From Elusimicrobia bacterium GWA2_62_23 (GTDB lineage Bacteria; Elusimicrobiota; Elusimicrobia; Elusimicrobiales; UBA9959): 64,000 bases of DNA. Positions 10,378 through 17,887 of the stretch are shown here, piece by piece; the first letter of the stretch is position 1, and every line of letters starts with the position of its first letter. A model generated the notes under the pieces. It had not been told where the DNA came from. It saw only the letters and a program-made list of their open reading frames with translations, and made no database searches. The translations under genes were made by a program, and so were the position numbers. The DNA is taken from positions 1 to 64,000 of the forward strand of contig MGTV01000048.1 in assembly GCA_001799635.1 (NCBI GenBank), written 5' to 3'.

Positions 10378-10859
10378 CCTACCACAACCTGCTGTTCACG
10401 CTGGCTGTCCTGTTCGCCCTCTGGGCCGTCATGGCGAAGAAGCTGCTGACGAGCGCCATCATGCTGGCGCTGGTGAGCGTGACCGTGTCCCTCATCTTCT
10501 TCAACCTCGGAGCGCCCTGGGCGGGCGTCTTCGAACTCTCGGTCTGCGCCGGGCTCATCACCGTGCTGTTCATCGGCGCGGTCAGCCTGATCCGGAGCAC
10601 GGAGGAAAAACACCCCGAGAGCCGCGCGCCCTTCTACGCGCTGCCCCTGGCCGCGGCCATCTTCGCGATCGCCGGTTGGTTCTACCTCCCGGCCTTCTTC
10701 GACGAGCTGGCCTCCTGGCGGCGCCTGGCGGACGGCTCCGGCACCATAGGTACTGCCCTATGGGACCTGCGCCGGCCCGACCTGCTCGGCCAGGTGCTGA
10801 TGCTCGCCGCGGGCGTCTTCGTTATCAAGTCGGTGTTCCCCAGGAGGACCGAGAAATGA
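10374..10859 (+). CDS. nuoJ: NuoJ-like membrane subunit
   Basis: 161 residues, five predicted membrane segments. The block WAGVFELSVCAGLITVLFIGAVSLIRS is the NuoJ signature region (Glu followed by a Gly-rich helix that forms the pi-bulge helix in complex I). Overlaps its neighbours on both sides (ATGA junctions), so it is part of the same translational unit. A MrpB/MbhD-type relation is possible because those subunits share this fold. Role: part of the proton channel at the interface between antiporters and the quinone/hydrogenase module. Confidence 0.75.
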   Translation: MTYHNLLFTLAVLFALWAVMAKKLLTSAIMLALVSVTVSLIFFNLGAPWAGVFELSVCAGLITVLFIGAVSLIRSTEEKHPESRAPFYALPLAAAIFAIAGWFYLPAFFDELASWRRLADGSGTIGTALWDLRRPDLLGQVLMLAAGVFVIKSVFPRRTEK

Positions 10860-11161
10860 GCATTTTCGCGATGGATTGGTACCTGATAGCCCTGCTGATG
10901 TTCATCGGCTTCTACTGCATGCTGGCCTCACGCAGCATCGTGCGCCAGCTCATCGGCCTGGAGATCGTCTCCAAGGCCGCCATGCTGACCGTGATCTCCG
11001 CCGGTGCCCTGACCGCCAACCTGGTCATGGCGCAGGCCCTGCTCATAACCATGATCGTCATAGAGGTCGTGGTGGTGGCCGCGGGCCTCGCCCTGCTGGT
11101 CAAGGCCTTCCGCGTGAACGGCAACGCCGACATCTGGAAGCTCGACGGCCTCAAAGGATAA
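10856..11161 (+). CDS. nuoK: NuoK-like membrane subunit
   Basis: 101 residues with three membrane helices, the standard NuoK/MrpC size. SIVRQLIGLEIVSKAAMLTVI includes the family's conserved membrane Glu (GLEI); a second acidic position is in ITMIVIEVVVVAAGLALL. The start codon overlaps the nuoJ stop. Together with the NuoJ- and NuoA-like genes it makes the membrane interface more complex I-like than that of a minimal Ech-type hydrogenase. Confidence 0.82.
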   Translation: MSIFAMDWYLIALLMFIGFYCMLASRSIVRQLIGLEIVSKAAMLTVISAGALTANLVMAQALLITMIVIEVVVVAAGLALLVKAFRVNGNADIWKLDGLKG

Positions 11162-11164
11162 ATT

Positions 11165-11503
11165 ATGATGGACATCCTCCTCTTCCCTCCCGTAGCTTTC
11201 GTCATCTCGCTCGTTTTCGTGATGGCGCTTTCCGGCCTGCTCTCGCCGCTGTCCACCAAGGCCGCGCGGGTACCCGGCTCCGCCAAGCACAAGGCCTACG
11301 GCTGCGGCGAAGAAGTCTCCTCGGAAAAAGCCATCCCGGACTACCAGGGCTTCTTCCCGTTCGCGATCTTCTTCACGCTGCTGCACGTGGCCGGCCTGAT
11401 GCTCGCCACCTGGAGCTTCAACCCGCTGTCCGCCGGCATAGAACTGGTGGCCGGCTACATAGCGGCGGTAGTGGTCATACTCGCGATACTCTTCGTCGGA
11501 TAA
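11165..11503 (+). CDS. nuoA: NuoA-like membrane subunit
   Basis: 112 residues with three membrane segments. The loop KHKAYGCGEEVSSEKAIPDYQGFFPFAIFF matches the NuoA loop in which a conserved Cys-Gly sits next to acidic residues. This subunit is expected beside the NuoD/NuoB/NuoH interface in complex I. It starts two ATG codons deep (11165 or 11168); 11165 is only three bases after the NuoK stop. The presence of a NuoA homologue next to a catalytic subunit with [NiFe] ligands is notable. Confidence 0.8.
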   Translation: MMDILLFPPVAFVISLVFVMALSGLLSPLSTKAARVPGSAKHKAYGCGEEVSSEKAIPDYQGFFPFAIFFTLLHVAGLMLATWSFNPLSAGIELVAGYIAAVVVILAILFVG

Positions 11504-11507
11504 TAAC

Positions 11508-11951
11508 ATGAAAATCATAGACAAACTGGTAACCTGGTCGCTGCTCAAATCCCCCTGGATCCTCCACTTCAACTCCGGGGCCTGCAACGGCTGCGACATC
11601 GAGATAGTGGACGCCCTGACGCCCAAGTACGACGTGGAGCGTTTCGGCATAGTGCTCAAGGCCACGCCCCGGCACGCCGACATCCTGGTGGTGAGCGGCC
11701 CGGTGACCCGCCAGCAGGCCAAGCGCCTCAAGACCATCTACGACCAGATGCCCGAGCCCAAGTTCGTAATGGCCATCGGCGCCTGCGGCTGCTCCGGCGG
11801 CGTGTTCGACGGCTGCTACGGCGTGGTGCCCGGCGGCCTGAGCAGCGTGCTGCCCGTCTCGGTCTATATCCCCGGCTGCCCCGTGCGCCCCGAAGCCATC
11901 ATTGACGGCGTCGTGAAGATGATCCAGAGCGTGGAAGCCGCTTCGAAGTAA
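11508..11951 (+). CDS. Group 4 [NiFe]-hydrogenase small subunit (NuoB homologue)
   Basis: 147 residues. It carries one proximal [4Fe-4S] cluster next to the catalytic subunit. Likely ligands are C26 and C29 in GACNGCDIE, C93 in GACGCSGG and C124 in PGCPVRP. The CNGC spacing is typical of hydrogenase small subunits; complex I NuoB has adjacent cysteines instead. It starts four bases after the nuoA stop, with TAATAACATG spacing, inside the operon. Role: passes electrons between the ferredoxin-like subunit and the [NiFe] site. Confidence 0.88.
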   Translation: MKIIDKLVTWSLLKSPWILHFNSGACNGCDIEIVDALTPKYDVERFGIVLKATPRHADILVVSGPVTRQQAKRLKTIYDQMPEPKFVMAIGACGCSGGVFDGCYGVVPGGLSSVLPVSVYIPGCPVRPEAIIDGVVKMIQSVEAASK

Positions 11952-11964
11952 AGAGGAAACGACT

Positions 11965-12459
11965 ATGAGCGAATTTGCCAAAGAAGAGAAAGTTAAGTCC
12001 GAGATAGAAGCCAAGTTCGGCGGCGCGGTCTCCAACGCCCTCGTGCAGCGAAAGAACCGCGTGTGGCTGGACCTCGCCCCGGAGAAACTGCCGGAACTGA
12101 TGGCCTGGCTGAAGGCCGCCGGCTACAACCACCTCGCCACCGTGACCGGTTTCGACGAGGGGGAGAACCTCGGGGCGTACTACCACGCCACCGACACCAG
12201 GATCATAATCACCGTGAAGGTGAAGACCCCGCGCTCCAACCCCGTGCTGCCGAGCGTGCTCAAATCCTTCCCCGGCGCCGTTTCCTACGAGCTGGAGCTC
12301 CAGGACATGCTGGGCATAAAGGTGGACGGCCTGCCCGCCGGCCTGCGCCGCTATCCGCTCGACGAGGATTTCCCCAAGGACGAGTACCCGCTGCGCAAGG
12401 ACTGGAAGGTGGAGGAGTACATCGCCAAGAACCCGCTTTTCAAACCGGAGGCCAAATAA
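11965..12459 (+). CDS. nuoC: NuoC-like 30-kDa subunit
   Basis: 164 residues, related to NuoC/EchD/HycE N-terminal domain. Recognisable are HLATVTGFDEGENLGAYYHA, the central strand LPSVLKSFPGAVSYELELQDMLGI and the C-terminal LPAGLRRYPLDEDFPKDEYPLRKDW, which corresponds to the family's RRI-DYGF-HP segment in a diverged form. It is soluble and binds the small/large subunit pair. An AAGAGGAAA site precedes ATG 11965. Family likely; sequence is diverged from respiratory NuoC. Confidence 0.78.
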   Translation: MSEFAKEEKVKSEIEAKFGGAVSNALVQRKNRVWLDLAPEKLPELMAWLKAAGYNHLATVTGFDEGENLGAYYHATDTRIIITVKVKTPRSNPVLPSVLKSFPGAVSYELELQDMLGIKVDGLPAGLRRYPLDEDFPKDEYPLRKDWKVEEYIAKNPLFKPEAK

Positions 12460-12460
12460 T

Positions 12461-13654
12461 ATGTCCAAGATAACCATCCCGCTGGGCCCCCAGCACCCCG
12501 CCCTCAAAGAGCCCGAGAACTTCATGCTCGTGCTGGAAGGGGAGCAGATCTCCGGCGCCACCGTGAACCTCGGCTACAACCACCGCGGCATGGAGAAGGC
12601 CGCCGAGAACCGCACCTACATCCAGAACCTCTACCTCATAGAGCGCGTCTGCGGCATCTGCTCGCACTCGCACACCACCACCTACATCACCAACGTGGAA
12701 GAGCTCGCCAAGGCCGAGACCCCCAGGCGGGCCCTGGCCATCCGCACCCTGTTCGCCGAGCTCGAGCGCGTGCACAGCCACCTGCTGTGGCTGGGCGTGG
12801 CCGGCTACGAGATGGGCTTCGAGACGCTGTTCATGTACACCTGGCGCGACCGCGAGCAGGTGCTGGACTGCCTGGAGCTGCTCAGCGGCAACCGCGTGCA
12901 CTACTCCATCAACACCCTGGGCGGCGTGCGCCGCGACGTTTCGGCCGAGCAGAAGGCCGGCGTGATCAAGCGTATAGACTACCTCATAGAGCGCACCAAT
13001 TATTACATCAAGCTCGCCACCGAGGAGCCTACCGTCTACGCCCGCACCAGCAAGGTGGGCATGCTGCCTCCCGACGTGGCCATAGAGCGCGGCGCGGTGG
13101 GCCCCACGGCCCGCGCGTCCGGCATAGCCCGCGACGTCCGCAAGGACGAGCCCTACCTCATCTACAACGAGCTGGACTTCAAGCTCATCACCCACAACAC
13201 CAACGACGTATTCGGCCGCCTGGTCGTGCGCGCGCTGGAACTGGTTGAGTCCTACAAGATGATCAAGGAAGTCCTCAACAACCTGCCCGAGGGCCCCATC
13301 GCCGTGAAGGTGCCCATGCGCATAGCCCCCGGCGAGTGCGTGAACCATTACGAGGCGCCCCGCGGCGAGGACATCCACTACCTCAAGTCCAACGGCACCG
13401 ACAAGCCAGAGCGCCTAAAGGTACGCGCCCCCACCCTGGCCAACCTCCAGAGCGTGGCCTACATGATGGAAGGCGGGTGGCTCGCCGACGTGCCGCTCGT
13501 GATCGCGGCCATAGACCCGTGCATGTCCTGCACGGACCGCGCCGTGGTCTGGGACCCCAAGAAGGGCAAGAAGCAGGTCTACGGCTGGGAAGAGCTGCGC
13601 AAGCTGAGCATCGAGCAGTACAAACGCCGCGGCGTCGACTTCTCCAGGCTGTAA
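12461..13654 (+). CDS. Group 4 [NiFe]-hydrogenase large (catalytic) subunit, NuoD homologue
   Basis: 397 residues. It aligns with NuoD/EchE/HycE but keeps all four nickel ligands: C64 and C67 in ERVCGICSHSHT, C354 and C357 in DPCMSCTDR. Complex I NuoD lacks these cysteines, so this is read as an active hydrogenase rather than a quinone site. By analogy to HycE, a maturation protease would cut after R360 and release a 37-residue C-terminal peptide. Other conserved parts are GPQHPAL at the N-terminus, GYNHRGMEK and LERVHSHLLWLG. It starts one base after the nuoC stop region. No hyp maturation genes or endopeptidase are in the window. Reaction: 2H+ + 2e- <-> H2, coupled to ion translocation. Confidence 0.92.
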   Translation: MSKITIPLGPQHPALKEPENFMLVLEGEQISGATVNLGYNHRGMEKAAENRTYIQNLYLIERVCGICSHSHTTTYITNVEELAKAETPRRALAIRTLFAELERVHSHLLWLGVAGYEMGFETLFMYTWRDREQVLDCLELLSGNRVHYSINTLGGVRRDVSAEQKAGVIKRIDYLIERTNYYIKLATEEPTVYARTSKVGMLPPDVAIERGAVGPTARASGIARDVRKDEPYLIYNELDFKLITHNTNDVFGRLVVRALELVESYKMIKEVLNNLPEGPIAVKVPMRIAPGECVNHYEAPRGEDIHYLKSNGTDKPERLKVRAPTLANLQSVAYMMEGGWLADVPLVIAAIDPCMSCTDRAVVWDPKKGKKQVYGWEELRKLSIEQYKRRGVDFSRL

Positions 13655-13655
13655 C

Positions 13656-13680
13656 GTCATCCCGGCGAAAGCCGGGAACC
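13656..13680. repeat. Short REP-like hairpin between large-subunit and nuoH genes
   Basis: cccggc gaaa gccggg (13661-13676) flanked by gtcat and aacc resembles the short 'GTCAT-ccCgCGAAAgCGgg-A' intergenic repeat found in many bacterial genomes. Only one copy was noticed in this window. It lies inside the operon, where the loop could also tune mRNA processing. Confidence 0.5.
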
Positions 13681-13695
13681 ATATAAGGAAAATAA

Positions 13696-14640
13696 ATGGA
13701 ATCGATAATACCCCTCGCTTACCTCTTGATCTTCCCGGGCTTCCTGTTCCTGGCGGTTTACGGGATGTTCCTGCAGTGGGTGGACCGCAAGCTCTGCGCG
13801 GTGATGCAGAACCGCATGGGCCCCCCGTGGTTCCAGCCTTTCGCCGACTTCATCAAGCTGCTCGCCAAGGAAGTGATAGTTCCGGACGAGGCCGACAACA
13901 GAATGTTCCGCCTGCTGCCCTATTTCGCCATGGCGGCGGTAATGACGGCCCTGGTCTCCATCCCGGTGACGGGCCCGTCGGCACTCTACAGCTTCCAGGG
14001 CGACCTGGTGGCGGTCATCTACCTGCTCACCATCCCCACGGTGACCTTCTTCCTGGCCGGCTGGAGCTCCAGCAGCCCCTACTCCACGGTAGGCGCCATG
14101 CGCGTGCTCACGCAGCTCTTCGCCTACGAAGTGCCGCTCATGCTCTCGCTCATAGGCCCGGCCATCCTCGCCGGCACCTGGAACATCTCCGAGATAGCGG
14201 CCTTCTTCTCGGCTCACCCGGCCCTGATCCCGGCGCAGCTGCTGGGCTTCGTGGCCTCACTGATAGCGCTGCAGGGCAAGCTCGAGCGCATGCCTTTCGA
14301 CATCCCCCACGCCAAGAACGAAATAGTGGGCGGCCAGTTCACGGAGTACACCGGCCGGCTGCTCAACTTCTTCCTGCTCGCGGTGGACATGGAGCTGGTG
14401 GTGGGCGCGGCGCTCGTCAACGCCGTGTTCCTCGGCGGCTCCCTGGGCTTCGCCGGCTGGGCCGGCGTAGGCGTGTTCCTGGGCAAGACGCTCTTCATCA
14501 CGTTCCTGCTGGCCCTGCTGAAGGTGCTGATGGCCCGCATCCGCATAGAGCAGATGATCAACTTCTGCTGGAAGTACCTGGCCCCCGTGGCGCTGGCGCA
14601 GGTGGCTTTCGACATCTTCCTCAAGTTCAAATTAGGATAA
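13696..14640 (+). CDS. nuoH: NuoH-like membrane anchor subunit
   Basis: 314 residues with about eight membrane helices. The family pattern is clear: the N-terminal WVDRKLCAVMQNRMGPPWFQPFADFIKLL block (NuoH/EchB/HycD RxGP region), YSTVGAMRVLTQLFAYEVPL, the loop MPFDIPHAKNEIVGGQFTEYTG with conserved acidic residues, and the final helix after RIEQMINF. An AAGGA site precedes ATG 13696. It anchors the hydrogenase module to the membrane arm and forms the first half-channel. The acidic loop is close to that of hydrogenase-type NuoH proteins. Confidence 0.9.
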   Translation: MESIIPLAYLLIFPGFLFLAVYGMFLQWVDRKLCAVMQNRMGPPWFQPFADFIKLLAKEVIVPDEADNRMFRLLPYFAMAAVMTALVSIPVTGPSALYSFQGDLVAVIYLLTIPTVTFFLAGWSSSSPYSTVGAMRVLTQLFAYEVPLMLSLIGPAILAGTWNISEIAAFFSAHPALIPAQLLGFVASLIALQGKLERMPFDIPHAKNEIVGGQFTEYTGRLLNFFLLAVDMELVVGAALVNAVFLGGSLGFAGWAGVGVFLGKTLFITFLLALLKVLMARIRIEQMINFCWKYLAPVALAQVAFDIFLKFKLG

Positions 14641-14644
14641 CCCC

Positions 14645-15046
14645 ATGCAAAAACCCGCAAGAGTCTTCAGCGAAGTCATAAAGCACCTGTTCAAGAAGCC
14701 GGCCACGTGCGCCTACCCGTTCGAGAAGGCCTACATCTACCCGAACTTCCGCGGCCGCATCGCCTTCGAATCCGACAAGTGCATAGGCTGCCAGATGTGC
14801 GTGCGCGTCTGCCCCGCAAAGGCGATAGAGATCCCGCTGTCCGCCGAGCAGCCGCCGGCCCCGGCGCCCGTCGAGGGACAGCCCGCGGCCCCCGCCAAGA
14901 AGAAGTTCGACTGCATCATGAAGCTGGACCACTGCGTATACTGCGCCCAGTGCGTGGAGACCTGCCCCAAAAAGGCCCTCATCATGACCCAGGACTTCGA
15001 ACTGGCCAGTGTCAATAAAAAGGACCTCCGCCGCCACTACAAGTAA
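14645..15046 (+). CDS. nuoI: NuoI-like 2[4Fe-4S] ferredoxin subunit
   Basis: 133 residues with two four-cysteine clusters: CIGCQMCVRVCPAK and CVYCAQCVETCPKK. Between them is a Pro/Ala-rich insert of about 35 residues, longer than usual for NuoI. It wires the complex to a soluble donor, most likely ferredoxin, since NuoE/F/G homologues are absent. It is the last gene of the operon and is followed by a terminator 18 bases later. ATG 14645 follows the nuoH stop by four bases. Confidence 0.87.
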   Translation: MQKPARVFSEVIKHLFKKPATCAYPFEKAYIYPNFRGRIAFESDKCIGCQMCVRVCPAKAIEIPLSAEQPPAPAPVEGQPAAPAKKKFDCIMKLDHCVYCAQCVETCPKKALIMTQDFELASVNKKDLRRHYK

Positions 15047-15063
15047 CCGGAGCCACTCGACAG

Positions 15064-15092
15064 AAGAAGCCGGCCCCGCGCCGGCTTCTTTA
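15064..15092 (+). terminator. Terminator of the hydrogenase operon
   Basis: aagaagccggc (15064-15074) pairs with its complement at 15080-15090 around a 5-nt loop, followed by a short T-rich tract. It closes the operon. Confidence 0.85.
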
Positions 15093-15127
15093 TTTCCCGG
15101 CTATGGCCCGCGCGGGGGGAAATCTTT

Positions 15128-15133
15128 TATAAT
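15128..15133 (+). promoter_or_regulatory. -10 box, leaderless start of mscS-like gene
   Basis: TATAAT six bases upstream of ATG 15140, no Shine-Dalgarno, no clear -35. Confidence 0.6.
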
Positions 15134-15139
15134 TAGGGT

Positions 15140-16207
15140 ATGAATTTCAACTCCCTCGAGAACTGGTTCGCTTCCGGCCTGGTGCTGGGCAATACGCCGG
15201 CCGCCTACGGCTACGCGCTGGTGGCCTTCGGCGCGGCCCTGGCCCTGCTGTACCTCATAAAGAACATCGGCGTGGCCCGCCTCAAAACCCTGGCCGAGAG
15301 GACGGAAACCGACCTGGACGACCTGCTGATAGGCCTGATAGAGAAGTTCCGCTGGTTCGAGTACCAGCTGGCGGCCTTCTACGTGGCGGCCCGCTACCTC
15401 AACCGCGCGCCGGCCTTCGACAAGGCCCTCCACCTGCTCCTGCTGCTGGTCTTCACCTACCGGGGCATCACCATAGCCCAGGACCTGCTCACCTACTGGA
15501 TCAACAAGGTGGCCTCGCAGCGCGCCCTGGACGGCCAGGCCAAGAACTCGGTGGTAAAGAGCACGCAGGTGATCCTGCGCACGCTCGTCTGGGTGGCCGC
15601 GGTCCTGTTCGTGCTGGACAACCTGGGGGTAAACATCTCCGCCGTGCTCACCGGCCTCGGCATCGGCGGCGTGGCCGTGGCCCTGGCCGCGCAGGCCATC
15701 CTCGGCGACCTGTTCAATTTTTTCGTCATCCTGCTCGACAAGCCTTTCGCCATAGGGGACTTCATAGTTTCCGACGCCGTCAGCGGCACCATCGAGCACG
15801 TGGGGCTCAAGTCCACACGCATCCGCAGCATTTCCGGAGAGATGGTGGTGGTCTCCAACTCCAACCTGCTCGGCTCGCGCATCCGCAACTACAAGGACCT
15901 CACCAAGCGCCGCGTGGTCTTCAAGACCGGCATAGTTTACGGCACCGCGCCGGCACTGCTCAGGCAGGTCCCGGAGATAGTCCGGAAGGCCGTGCAGGCC
16001 GTACCCAAGGCCGAATTCGACCGCTGCAACCTTTACAACTGCGGTGACTTCTCCCTGGATTTCGAGACGGTGTATTACCTGACCGAACCGGATTACAACG
16101 CCTACATGGCCGCCCATGAAAAGACCCTGCTGGGCGTACTGGAGGGCCTGACCGCCGCCGGGGCGGAACTGGCCTACCCGACGCAGACCGTTTTAGTGAA
16201 GAAATAA
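15140..16207 (+). CDS. MscS-family mechanosensitive channel
   Basis: 355 residues with about five membrane segments followed by a cytoplasmic beta domain. The pore-lining signature VLTGLGIGGVAVALAAQAILGDLFNFF is followed by the family's D(K/R)PF-IGD beta-domain entry (LLDKPFAIGDFI), EHVGLKSTRIRS and VVVSNSNLL. MscS proteins open on membrane tension and release osmolytes in hypo-osmotic shock. The N-terminal pair of helices before the core puts it with medium-length MscS paralogues rather than the minimal E. coli type. It has its own leaderless promoter after the hydrogenase terminator. Nine bases separate it from the next gene, so the two may be co-transcribed. Confidence 0.9.
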   Translation: MNFNSLENWFASGLVLGNTPAAYGYALVAFGAALALLYLIKNIGVARLKTLAERTETDLDDLLIGLIEKFRWFEYQLAAFYVAARYLNRAPAFDKALHLLLLLVFTYRGITIAQDLLTYWINKVASQRALDGQAKNSVVKSTQVILRTLVWVAAVLFVLDNLGVNISAVLTGLGIGGVAVALAAQAILGDLFNFFVILLDKPFAIGDFIVSDAVSGTIEHVGLKSTRIRSISGEMVVVSNSNLLGSRIRNYKDLTKRRVVFKTGIVYGTAPALLRQVPEIVRKAVQAVPKAEFDRCNLYNCGDFSLDFETVYYLTEPDYNAYMAAHEKTLLGVLEGLTAAGAELAYPTQTVLVKK

Positions 16208-16216
16208 GGAGGGAAC

Positions 16217-17065
16217 ATGAAAAAGACGATATTAGCGGCCGCCGCGCTGGCGCTCTTTGCCGGCGGGCTGCAGGCCGCCGACGTGGCCGTGGTGAACGGC
16301 CAGAAGTTGACCCGCGAGGAACTGACCAGGAAACTCTGGTGGCAGTACGCCGCGCAGGGTCTGACCGAACTGATAGACGAGAAACTCCTGCTGGCCGAAG
16401 CCGACCGGCTCAAGGTCAAAGCGGACCCCAAGGAGATAGAGGCCCGGTACGCCAGCCTGGCCGCCGGCCAGGATAAGGCGGCGTTCGAGAAGAACCTCAA
16501 GTCCGTAGGCTGGTCCACGGCCGACCTCAAGGACCTGCTGCGCCGCCAGCTGACCATCCGCGCCACGGTCATAGCCGCCGGAAAACTGGCCGTGACCGAC
16601 GCCGACGCCAAGACCTTCTTCGACGCCAACAAGGAGCGCCTGGGCGCCCCGGAGACCGTGAAACTCAGCCAGATCTTCGTGAACACCCGGGCGGAGGCCG
16701 ACGACGCCTACGACCTGCTGACCTCGGTAGGCGCCGATTTCAGCAAGCTCTCCTCCCTTAAGTCCTCCGACGCCAATCTCCGCAAGAACAACGGCGCCAT
16801 AGGCTTCATTTCCAAAGGCATGCTCCTGCCGGAAATAGAGAAAGAGGTCTTCGCGCTGCAGCCCGGCCAGTACACCAAGCCCATGGCCACCGGCAACGGC
16901 TTCAGCATCTTCAAGGCCGAAGAGCGCAAATCCGGCCAGCCGGCCGCCTTCGAGGCCCTCAAAGAGGACATAAAGGCCGCCATCCTCAACCAGGCCATAA
17001 CCCAGAACCTGCCCAAGCTGGCCGCGGAACTGCGCCAGAATGCCAAGATAGAGATCATAAAGTAA
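16217..17065 (+). CDS. Exported parvulin-type peptidyl-prolyl isomerase (SurA/PpiC-like)
   Basis: 282 residues. An N-terminal signal peptide (MKKTILAAAALALFAGGLQAA) is followed by a SurA N-like chaperone region beginning VAVVNGQKLTREEL, and a C-terminal PpiC domain with VKLSQIFVNTRAEADDAYDLL, NNGAIGFISKGMLLPEIEKEVF and the exit strands GNGFSIFKAEERK. The usual LGWF block of parvulins is IGFI here, so catalytic activity may be low and chaperone function could dominate. An AGGAGGGAAC site lies before ATG 16217. It probably helps fold outer-membrane or periplasmic proteins. Confidence 0.85.
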   Translation: MKKTILAAAALALFAGGLQAADVAVVNGQKLTREELTRKLWWQYAAQGLTELIDEKLLLAEADRLKVKADPKEIEARYASLAAGQDKAAFEKNLKSVGWSTADLKDLLRRQLTIRATVIAAGKLAVTDADAKTFFDANKERLGAPETVKLSQIFVNTRAEADDAYDLLTSVGADFSKLSSLKSSDANLRKNNGAIGFISKGMLLPEIEKEVFALQPGQYTKPMATGNGFSIFKAEERKSGQPAAFEALKEDIKAAILNQAITQNLPKLAAELRQNAKIEIIK

Positions 17066-17090
17066 ACCGCGCGGCAGAGACGCGAAAAAG

Positions 17091-17123
17091 AAGGCGGGCC
17101 GGATATCCGGCCCGCCTTTCTTT
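17091..17123. terminator. Bidirectional terminator between convergent genes
   Basis: A 12-bp stem (17091-17102 with 17107-17118) with loop atat; T-rich tracts follow on both strands. It serves the isomerase gene on plus and the membrane cassette on minus. Confidence 0.9.
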
Positions 17124-17139
17124 GCGCCGCCTTAACTGG

Positions 17140-17874
17140 TTAAGCGGCCTCTTCCTCTATTTCCGGCTTCTTCTTTCGGAAGTGGTCCACCACGAAGTAG
17201 ATCACCAGCGCCGCGAGGATCACGTGCGTGGCGTAGAAGTACTTGGGAGCGGAATACTTGTAGAGGTCGTCGAAGCGCCCGTAGAGCAGCGAGAAGCGGC
17301 CCATGACGGTGTTGCCGAAGGCGGCCCCGAAGTAGAGCATCAGGAAGTAGATGCCGATGTTGGAGGCCTTCTTCACCACGCCCTTGTGTTCCACCGAGAA
17401 GAAGAAGTAGAACAGCACGCAGATGAAGCCGATGGCGACTATGGAGCCGTTGATGAGCGACCCGATGTTGGCCCTGGAGATCTCCGAGACCATGAAGGGG
17501 GCGATGGTGCCGCCGATCTGCTTGAGCAGGTCGGTGGAGATGGTGAGCGGTATCACCAGGCCCGAGCCGTAACCCATGATGAAGGTGAAGCCGTAGCGCG
17601 AGATCCAGGAGATCCGCGGGAAGAACTGCGTTACCAGCGACAGGCCCAGCACGGTCGGGATGAGCACGGTCCAGTCCCCGGCCTGCAGCGGCTCCCACAC
17701 CTTGGGTTTCCAGGTCTGGAAGAGCACGGTCTGGAACACCCAGCCCATGCCCGCGCCCAGGTAGAGGTGCTCGGTCACTTTAAAGAACGGGTTGTCCTTG
17801 TAAAGGAAGCTGAACAGGAAGATGGTGAGGCCCGCCGCCACCCATCCGCCGAAAATAAGCATCGTTTCAGACAT
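17140..17874 (-). CDS. Multi-spanning membrane protein of unknown function, cassette gene 4
   Basis: 244 residues with about seven hydrophobic segments and short loops, ending in a charged tail (KKKPEIEEEAA). Notable segments: TEHLYLGAGMGWVFQ, QFFPRISWISRYGFTFIMGYGSGLVIPLTISTDLLKQ and LYFGAAFGNTVMGRFSLLYGR. I do not recognise a family. It is the last of four minus-strand genes separated by 13, 3 and 1 bases; all four encode membrane or membrane-anchored proteins, so they likely form one complex. The ordered Gly/Pro-rich helices could suggest a channel or scaffold, but no catalytic motif is evident. Confidence 0.75.
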   Translation of the reverse strand: MSETMLIFGGWVAAGLTIFLFSFLYKDNPFFKVTEHLYLGAGMGWVFQTVLFQTWKPKVWEPLQAGDWTVLIPTVLGLSLVTQFFPRISWISRYGFTFIMGYGSGLVIPLTISTDLLKQIGGTIAPFMVSEISRANIGSLINGSIVAIGFICVLFYFFFSVEHKGVVKKASNIGIYFLMLYFGAAFGNTVMGRFSLLYGRFDDLYKYSAPKYFYATHVILAALVIYFVVDHFRKKKPEIEEEAA

Positions 17875-17887
17875 AGTTTCTCCTAAA

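Noticed and set aside
5661..15046. Ordinary respiratory complex I (NADH:quinone oxidoreductase)
   Set aside because: No NADH module, hydrogenase-type cysteines in both catalytic subunits, and NuoB-type adjacent cysteines are absent.
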